Assembly (NCBI GenBank): GCA_964587515.1
Contig: CAZPMO010000167.1
Location: 1-10,837, forward strand
DNA from: CAZPMO01 sp964587515
Lineage (GTDB): Bacteria; Pseudomonadota; Alphaproteobacteria; MPNO01
Direction of reading: 5' to 3'
DNA length: 10,837 nt
Shown: piece by piece, positions 6,464-10,837 of the stretch
Position numbering within the stretch: the stretch's first letter is position 1
Layout: every line of letters begins with the position of its first letter
The notes under the pieces: model-generated
Databases searched by the model: none
The model's input: the letters and a program-made list of their open reading frames with translations, nothing else
What the model was told of the DNA's origin: nothing
Program-made: the position numbers and the translations under genes

Positions 6464-7774
6464 TTGGAGCGATTCACCGGCTCTCCACCGGCGATTCGTC
6501 ATGAACGGTTATTCGTATTGAACAAATTATTCGATTTGAAACTGGACACCGCGTTGTCGGTGTTGCTGGCCTCCGTCGCGCTCATGCTAGTGGGCTGGGG
6601 GGCGACCTATCTGATCGTGGTCGCGCTGAAACCGATCGCGGCCGAGTTCGGCTGGCCGCGCGCCGTGCCCTCACTTGCGCTGTCACTGCAATTCGTGGGC
6701 TCCGGGTTCGGCGGCCTGGTGATGGGCTATGTGTTCGATCGCTTCGGCATGGGAAAGCCCGCGCTGGTCGGCACGCTGATGATCGGCGTCGGCGCAATTG
6801 CCGCCAGCATGATTTCGACGGCCTGGCAGTTGCAGTTGATTTACGGGCTGATGATCGGACTGTTCGGTGTCGGCAGCCTGTCGGCGCCGCTGATGGCCAA
6901 CATCATCCGCTGGTACGACCATCGTCGCGGCATGGCGGTGGGCGTCGTCGCCAGCGGCCAGACAGCGGCCGGCATCGTATGGCCGTTCGCATTGGGGCCC
7001 GCGATCGCCGAATTCGGCTGGCGCGATACTTTCTTCTGGTTCGGCGTGCTGGCGTTGTGCCTGATGCTGCCGCTCTGTCTGGTGGTGGGACGTCGCTTCC
7101 CCGGCGCGACGGAGTCAGCGGGTCGGGCGGCGGACAATACAAATGGTGAGAAACGCCGGAAAATGATTCTCGTCCCGTCGCGGCCGCTCGCGAAACGCAA
7201 GATGCAGATATTGCTGTGCGCCGCGATTTTTGGCTGCTGCGTCGCGATGTCGCTGCCGCTGAGTCATATCGTTTCTTACGCCACCGATCTCGGCTTCCCC
7301 CTCGCCAGGGCGGTCGAGGTGATCTCGTTGATGCTGCTGACGGCCTTTCTAACGCGCGCGCTGATGGTGGGTTTCCTGGCCGACCGCATGGGCGGGTTGC
7401 GCGCGCTGCTCGGCTTTTCCGCCTTGCAGGCGGCCTCGCTGGCGGCGATGACCGCCGTCGACGGGCTGGCCGCGCTTTACGTCGCCGCGGCGCTGTTCGG
7501 TTTCGGCTATGGCGGTATATTTCCGGTCTACGCGGTTATCGTGCGTGAGCACATGCCGGCGCTCGAAGCCGGCTGGCGCACCGGGCTGGTCTTCATGTTC
7601 GGCGCGGCCGCCATGGGGTTCGGAAGCTGGCTGGGCGGCTATCTGTTCGATCAGACCGGCACCTATGTCCCCGCTTTCCTGGTGGGCGTCGGCTTCAACG
7701 TCGCGAATATCGTGGTGGTGCTTGCGCTAATCCTGCTCACCGGCCGGGTCATCACCCAACCCGCCGAGGCTTGA
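6464..7774 (+). CDS. MFS transporter (12-helix, monocarboxylate / oxalate-formate antiporter-like)
   Basis: Inner-membrane major facilitator with up to 436 residues. Two six-helix halves are separated by a charged cytoplasmic loop (about 211-247, Lys/Arg-rich). Motif A is visible as GYVFDRFGMGKP (88-99) between helices 2 and 3, and its echo GFLADRMGG (303-311) sits in the second half. The segments IIRWYDHRRGMAVGVVASGQ (147-166) and WPFALGPAIAEFGWRDTFFW (173-192) are typical of the oxalate/formate antiporter and monocarboxylate branch, so a small organic anion is the likely cargo. The start is uncertain: TTG at 6464 opens the longest frame but has AGGGG only two bases away, while TTG at 6518 (MNKLFDLKLD) has little ribosome-binding signal. 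It begins 25 bases after tRNA-Pro and converges on the HigA gene with an 11-base gap. A link to the downstream dehydrogenase and dioxygenase is possible but unproven. Confidence 0.85.
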   Translation: MERFTGSPPAIRHERLFVLNKLFDLKLDTALSVLLASVALMLVGWGATYLIVVALKPIAAEFGWPRAVPSLALSLQFVGSGFGGLVMGYVFDRFGMGKPALVGTLMIGVGAIAASMISTAWQLQLIYGLMIGLFGVGSLSAPLMANIIRWYDHRRGMAVGVVASGQTAAGIVWPFALGPAIAEFGWRDTFFWFGVLALCLMLPLCLVVGRRFPGATESAGRAADNTNGEKRRKMILVPSRPLAKRKMQILLCAAIFGCCVAMSLPLSHIVSYATDLGFPLARAVEVISLMLLTAFLTRALMVGFLADRMGGLRALLGFSALQAASLAAMTAVDGLAALYVAAALFGFGYGGIFPVYAVIVREHMPALEAGWRTGLVFMFGAAAMGFGSWLGGYLFDQTGTYVPAFLVGVGFNVANIVVVLALILLTGRVITQPAEA

Positions 7775-7785
7775 GGCGGGCGCGG

Positions 7786-8160
7786 CTATCTCGTCAGATC
7801 GTAAGGTCGCAACAGGCTTTCGGCCGGAATGCCGTGCTCGTGGTGAAGCCTCCATGCCATTGGCATGGTGAGGCGCCGGCGCCGATTGAGAATTTCGGAA
7901 ACCCGCGAACGCGACCCGAGGACCGTTTCGAGATCCTTCCGGGTGATCCCGGTTTGCTCCATCGCAAACAATATCGCCTCAACCGGGTCGGGAGGCGCAA
8001 TCGGATAGTGCTTCGCCTCATATGCTTCGACCAGGGTCGCGAGCACGTCCAGCTTGTCGGCCTTGGGCGTGCCCGGTCTTGGATTTGCGTCCATAAGCAA
8101 CCCGATTTCCTTGAGCGCCATCTCGTAATCAGCCTTTTTGCGGATCGGTTTGATGTTCAT
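7786..8160 (-). CDS. higA: HigA-type antitoxin (Xre-family HTH)
   Basis: A 124-residue DNA-binding antitoxin. The N-terminus (MNIKPIRKKADYEMALKEIG) and the following LLMDANPRPGTPKADKLDVL segment are characteristic of HigA antitoxins that pair with HigB. The helix-turn-helix occupies about 68-110, with ITRKDLETVLGSRSRVSEIL and then the hallmark LNRRRRLTMPMAWRLH. The ATG at 8160 overlaps the toxin stop by four bases (ATGA, 8157-8160), so translation is coupled. The protein is expected to neutralise the toxin and to repress its own promoter through the repeats at 8479-8521. The gene ends 11 bases from the convergent MFS transporter. Confidence 0.9.
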   Translation of the reverse strand: MNIKPIRKKADYEMALKEIGLLMDANPRPGTPKADKLDVLATLVEAYEAKHYPIAPPDPVEAILFAMEQTGITRKDLETVLGSRSRVSEILNRRRRLTMPMAWRLHHEHGIPAESLLRPYDLTR

Positions 8161-8462
8161 GATCCTACTGTCTCCGGGTTGATCCTTTCGTATTGGCGAT
8201 GTGTTCCAATGAATTTGATCAACAGGATGCGGTGCGGATAATACGCATGGACGATCAGCCGATAGGAATTGCCGTGTATGTTGAACACTACTCGGTTGTC
8301 CTTCAAAAAACTCGCATTCCGAAATTGCGCCTTGATGTCTGAGGGCCGTGCCCAATCGGCATCAATTGCAATCTGATACCAGGCCCGCAACGGCTGCTCG
8401 GAATTCCGGTATCGCTCCTGCTTCCAGAAATCCTGCAACCGTTTCAAGGCAATCACTCTCAT
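8157..8462 (-). CDS. higB: HigB-type mRNA interferase toxin
   Basis: A 101-residue toxin of the RelE-fold HigB family, which cleaves mRNA at the ribosome. Family features: MRVIALKRLQDFWKQ at the N-terminus; EQPLRAWYQIAIDADWARP (20-38); DIKAQFRNASFL; then NRVVFNIHGNSYRLIV and RILLIKFIGTHRQYERIN at the C-terminus, with the GTHxxYxxI pattern common to HigB. The start is the ATG at 8462; an upstream in-frame start at 8552 would run through the operator repeats. No Shine-Dalgarno sequence precedes the ATG, and the predicted transcript may be leaderless. The toxin gene lies first in the operon, as is usual for hig modules and unlike most type II systems. Confidence 0.9.
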   Translation of the reverse strand: MRVIALKRLQDFWKQERYRNSEQPLRAWYQIAIDADWARPSDIKAQFRNASFLKDNRVVFNIHGNSYRLIVHAYYPHRILLIKFIGTHRQYERINPETVGS

Positions 8463-8468
8463 GCCATC

Positions 8469-8497
8469 TTTATAATACGTTCCCGAATTGGGTACAA
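8469..8497 (-). promoter_or_regulatory. Predicted higBA promoter
   Basis: On the minus strand TTGTAC (8497-8492) and TATAAA (8474-8469) are separated by 17 bases. Transcription is predicted to start about seven bases past the -10, at or very near the A of the higB ATG (8462), so the mRNA could be leaderless. The -35 to -10 spacer contains one arm of the inverted repeat described at 8479-8521. The -35 match is weak. Confidence 0.4.
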
Positions 8498-8521
8498 CGA
8501 AATTATTACCAAATTGGGAAC
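8479..8521. promoter_or_regulatory. Inverted-repeat operator for HigA autoregulation (predicted)
   Basis: GTTCCCGAATTGGG (8479-8492) and ACCAAATTGGGAAC (8508-8521) form an imperfect inverted repeat with outer arms GTTCCC / GGGAAC. Each half is itself nearly palindromic (CCCGAATTGGG; CCAAATTGGG). The repeats overlap the predicted higBA promoter, which is where HigA or the HigBA complex usually binds. The symmetry is directly visible; the binding protein is inferred. Confidence 0.5.
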
Positions 8522-8632
8522 ATTTTTGAATTAAGATTCCACCCGCCCACACCTATGTCCCTCACCTGCGCCCGGGTGATATAGTTTCTTCCTGTCCAGC
8601 GGCCGGCAAGGTTCGCGGAAAGCCATAATAAT

Positions 8633-8641
8633 GGGAGGGAA
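8633..8641 (+). promoter_or_regulatory. Ribosome binding site fixing the dehydrogenase start
   Basis: GGGAGGGAA lies seven bases before the ATG at 8649. The in-frame ATG at 8631 overlaps this site and has no Shine-Dalgarno sequence of its own, so translation should begin at 8649. Confidence 0.7.
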
Positions 8642-8648
8642 CGCCGCG

Positions 8649-9710
8649 ATGGCGACGCCGAAAGTATTCATCTTCGCCCCCGCCGACGAGGCCGGCACGA
8701 CCCATCGCATGCTGGAAGAGGCGGGCTGCGCGCTGTCGTTCGGCGAGGCGTCCTGGCACACGCCGCAGGGCGACAACGAAGACATGATGTGCGCGATGGC
8801 GGACGGCGCCCTGGCATTGGCCGGCACCTCGATCCGCTCCAGCCCGATCAGCCGCCGCATCATGGAAAGCGCCGCCGATCTTCGCATCGTCGCCAAATAC
8901 ACCATCGGCACCGACGATATCGATGTCGCGGCGGCGACCGAACTCGGCATCCTGGTCACTCACTCTCCCACGGAATCGAACTGGGGCGGCGTCGCGGAAG
9001 GCACCATGTCGATGATGCTGGGCATGCTGAAAAAGACCCGCGAGCGCGACCAGCGCATGAAGGATGGCGAATGGCGCGACCCCGCCCTGCAAGGCACGTT
9101 CCTTGGCGCGCGTCAGGACGGTTATGCCGGCATCACGGTCGGCATCATCGGCATGGGCCGGATCGGTGGGCGGCTCGCCGATCTGCTGGCACCGTGGCGG
9201 GTGCGCGTCATCGGCTGCGACCCCTATGTCGATCCTTCGGTCTTCGTCCACCACAATGTCGAGCGGGTCGATATGGAAACCCTGCTGCGCGGCTCCGACG
9301 TGGTCACGCTGCATGTCACGCTGACGGATGAGACCCGCCAGATGTTCGGCGCCGACCAGCTTGCGTTGATGAAGCCGACGGCAATCCTGATCAACACTTC
9401 GCGCGGCCAGGTGGTCAATGAAAGCGCGCTGTTCGATGCGCTGAACGCGGACCGGATCGCGGGCGCGGCGCTCGACGTCTATGAAGACGAGCCGCCGCCC
9501 CGACAGTCGCCCATACTCGGGCTCGGCGACAAGGTGATGCTGTCGGCTCACATGGTGTCCTCCAATGTCGGCAGCGGCCTCGGCCCCGGCATCGAATGGG
9601 CGACGCGTTCGATCCTGTCGGCGCTGCGCGGCGACGTGCCGGACAATGTCTTTAACAAGGAAGTGGTGCCGCGCTGGCGCGAGCGGTTCGGCGGCGAGAG
9701 CGTATTGTAA
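8649..9710 (+). CDS. D-isomer specific 2-hydroxyacid dehydrogenase (NAD-dependent)
   Basis: Soluble oxidoreductase of 353 residues that should interconvert a D-2-hydroxyacid and its 2-oxoacid with NAD(H). It contains a split substrate domain (about 1-115 and 305-353) around a Rossmann domain. The dinucleotide motif GIIGMGRIGG (165-174) is followed by Asp191 in IGCDPYV, which favours NAD over NADP. The catalytic triad of the family is visible: Arg252 in NTSRGQVVNE, Glu281 in DVYEDEP, and His301 in LSAHM. The substrate-loop sequence SPTESNWGGVAEGT (106-119) differs from the usual NxxSVAE of phosphoglycerate dehydrogenases, so serine biosynthesis is unlikely and the substrate is unknown. Start at 8649 by its Shine-Dalgarno site. 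The stop shares one base with the following dioxygenase start (TAATG), so the two are probably coupled and act in one pathway. Confidence 0.9.
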   Translation: MATPKVFIFAPADEAGTTHRMLEEAGCALSFGEASWHTPQGDNEDMMCAMADGALALAGTSIRSSPISRRIMESAADLRIVAKYTIGTDDIDVAAATELGILVTHSPTESNWGGVAEGTMSMMLGMLKKTRERDQRMKDGEWRDPALQGTFLGARQDGYAGITVGIIGMGRIGGRLADLLAPWRVRVIGCDPYVDPSVFVHHNVERVDMETLLRGSDVVTLHVTLTDETRQMFGADQLALMKPTAILINTSRGQVVNESALFDALNADRIAGAALDVYEDEPPPRQSPILGLGDKVMLSAHMVSSNVGSGLGPGIEWATRSILSALRGDVPDNVFNKEVVPRWRERFGGESVL

Positions 9711-10771
9711 TGGGCGAGATTCTCGGCATCGGTCTCACCCATTATCCCGGGCCGCTGGTGGCGCCGGAACAATGGTGGCGGCTGCTGTATCGCGGCGTCG
9801 AGACGGGCAAGGTGCCCGCCGCGCTGTTCGAAGACCGGCAGCGTTGGCCGGAGGCCATGCGCGCCGAGTGGGCCGACGACCAGGGCGCCGCCGCCGCGCA
9901 CGCCCACAAGGCCCGGCTGATGGCGGGATTCCAGGCGCTGCGGCGCGAACTCGACGCCTTCGATCCCGACTTCGTGGTTATATGGGGCGACGATCAGTTC
10001 GAGAATTTTCGCAAGGACTGCGTGCCCGCCTTCTGTGTCTATATTTTCGATGAACTGATCAGCCGGCCCTATGGCGCGGGACGGGTGACTTTCCTGTGCG
10101 ACGGCAATGTCTGGGATATTCCGGCCGATACCGAAATGACCGTGCGCGGCCATCCGGCGGGCGCTCGCGCATTGTGTGGCGCGCTGCTCGACAATGATTT
10201 CGACGTCGCCTACGCCTACGAGACACGGCACACGACCGGCCTCGCCCATTCGTTCAACAACACCCTTGTCTTCCTCGATTACGAGCGCGAGGGATTTCCC
10301 TGGCCGGTGGTGCCGTTCCACGTGAATTGCTACGGCAACCAGCTCATGGACCGGGCCGCCGGCGTGGCCGGCGAGGGCACCGGCGAATTATCGCCGCCCT
10401 CCCCCAGCCCGGCGCGATGCTTCGAACTTGGCCGGACCGCGGCGCGCGCTCTCGCCGCCAGCCCGTGGCGCGTTGCGCTGATCGCATCGTCAAGCTGGTC
10501 GCACGCCTCGCTGACCGCCAAGCACGACAGCCTCTATCCCGACCTGCCGGCCGACAGGAAGCGTTACTCGGAGCTGTGCAACGGCGGTTTTACGCGCTGG
10601 GGGGAAATCCCGCTGGCGGAAATCGAAGATGCGGGACAGAACGAATTGCTCAACTGGATCTGTCTCGCCGGCGCGATGACCGAGACCGATCAGCGCTTCG
10701 AAACCATCGACTTCATCGAGAGCCACCTGTTCAACTCGTCCAAATGCTTCGGGGTGTTTCCGACCAATTAG
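9710..10771 (+). CDS. LigB-type class III extradiol ring-cleavage dioxygenase
   Basis: Non-haem Fe(II) dioxygenase of the LigB superfamily, expected to open an aromatic diol or similar ring with O2 (353 residues, cytoplasmic). Characteristic segments: GLTHYPG with His11 as probable metal ligand; AAHAHKARL with His64 or His66 as second ligand; VVIWGDDQFENF (89-100); SSSWSHASL with His265, the likely catalytic base by analogy with His195 of LigB; and NELLNW with Glu312 as third metal ligand. In LigB itself the ligands are His12, His61 and Glu242. The spacing here is longer, partly because of a Pro/Ser-rich insert (about 218-237). No small LigA-type alpha subunit is encoded nearby, so it may act as a single-subunit enzyme. 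It starts on the last base of the dehydrogenase stop. The substrate is not predictable; protocatechuate and gallate enzymes are only relatives. Confidence 0.85.
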   Translation: MGEILGIGLTHYPGPLVAPEQWWRLLYRGVETGKVPAALFEDRQRWPEAMRAEWADDQGAAAAHAHKARLMAGFQALRRELDAFDPDFVVIWGDDQFENFRKDCVPAFCVYIFDELISRPYGAGRVTFLCDGNVWDIPADTEMTVRGHPAGARALCGALLDNDFDVAYAYETRHTTGLAHSFNNTLVFLDYEREGFPWPVVPFHVNCYGNQLMDRAAGVAGEGTGELSPPSPSPARCFELGRTAARALAASPWRVALIASSSWSHASLTAKHDSLYPDLPADRKRYSELCNGGFTRWGEIPLAEIEDAGQNELLNWICLAGAMTETDQRFETIDFIESHLFNSSKCFGVFPTN

Positions 10772-10774
10772 AGC

Positions 10775-10797
10775 ATGATCCAGCCAAATAGGATCAT
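10775..10797. repeat. Short inverted repeat downstream of the dioxygenase gene
   Basis: ATGATCC (10775-10781) and GGATCAT (10791-10797) are perfect complements around a nine-base loop, four bases after the dioxygenase stop. There is no following T-run, so it is not a convincing intrinsic terminator. The GAGCATGATCC start resembles the intergenic palindromes scattered through many alphaproteobacterial genomes, but the typical second arm is only partly preserved. It may act as an mRNA 3' end or be a degenerate repeat copy. Confidence 0.4.
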
Positions 10798-10837
10798 TTG
10801 ATGGAGGCAAATCGGCTTCTCGGGCAGGCGCGGCGCG

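Noticed and set aside
8562..9551. Minus-strand open frame (329 codons) opposite the dehydrogenase
   Set aside because: The plus-strand frame carries the complete NAD-binding and catalytic motifs and a strong ribosome binding site; the antisense product is His/Arg/Asp-rich noise.
9548..10321. Minus-strand open frame (257 codons) opposite the dioxygenase
   Set aside because: It is antisense to the LigB-type frame with its metal-ligand motifs and has no family resemblance.
10801..10837. Possible start of another plus-strand gene (ATGGAGGCAAATCGG...)
   Set aside because: Only 12 codons are visible, there is no Shine-Dalgarno sequence before the ATG, and the window ends, so it cannot be supported.

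Overview
The window looks like chromosomal DNA of a GC-rich alphaproteobacterium, probably Rhodospirillales-like. I infer this from base composition and codon use, the frequent GTG/TTG starts, and the arrangement of a long-chain polyprenyl diphosphate synthase divergent from a DUF2007 gene and a TrmN6-like methyltransferase, which I recall from that group. No insertion sequence, phage gene, rRNA or CRISPR array is visible.

Layout. (1) Positions 1-932, minus strand: a methyltransferase that runs off the left edge and, overlapping it by 4 nt, a DUF2007 gene. (2) 1062-2084, plus strand: the polyprenyl (octa-/decaprenyl) diphosphate synthase for the ubiquinone side chain, with a readable sigma70-like promoter. 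(3) 2114-6210, minus strand: a three-gene envelope cluster. In transcription order it holds a membrane-anchored CHASE2 protein with no output domain, a 128-residue secreted SH3-like protein ending in cysteine, and a secreted M48 zinc metalloprotease carrying helical repeats, an SH3 domain and a C-terminal SHOCT segment. The last two genes overlap by 4 nt. (4) 6362-6438, plus strand: tRNA-Pro(CGG) with its own promoter. (5) 6464-7774, plus strand: a 12-helix MFS transporter. (6) 7786-8462, minus strand: a HigBA-type toxin-antitoxin module, toxin gene first, with palindromic operator-like repeats over its promoter. (7) 8649-10771, plus strand: a D-2-hydroxyacid dehydrogenase and a LigB-type (class III) extradiol dioxygenase overlapping by one base. 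The last 66 bases hold a small inverted repeat.

How the genes may work together. The CHASE2 / secreted protein / M48 cluster is the most unusual part. A sensor domain normally fused to a kinase or cyclase stands alone here, beside two exported proteins that both carry SH3-like segments, which suggests an envelope sensing or proteolysis unit. The MFS transporter, dehydrogenase and dioxygenase share a strand and may form an uptake and catabolic group for an aromatic or organic acid, with the toxin-antitoxin module inserted between them. Both proposals are inference from domain content and gene order; family assignments come from reading motifs, not from database searches.
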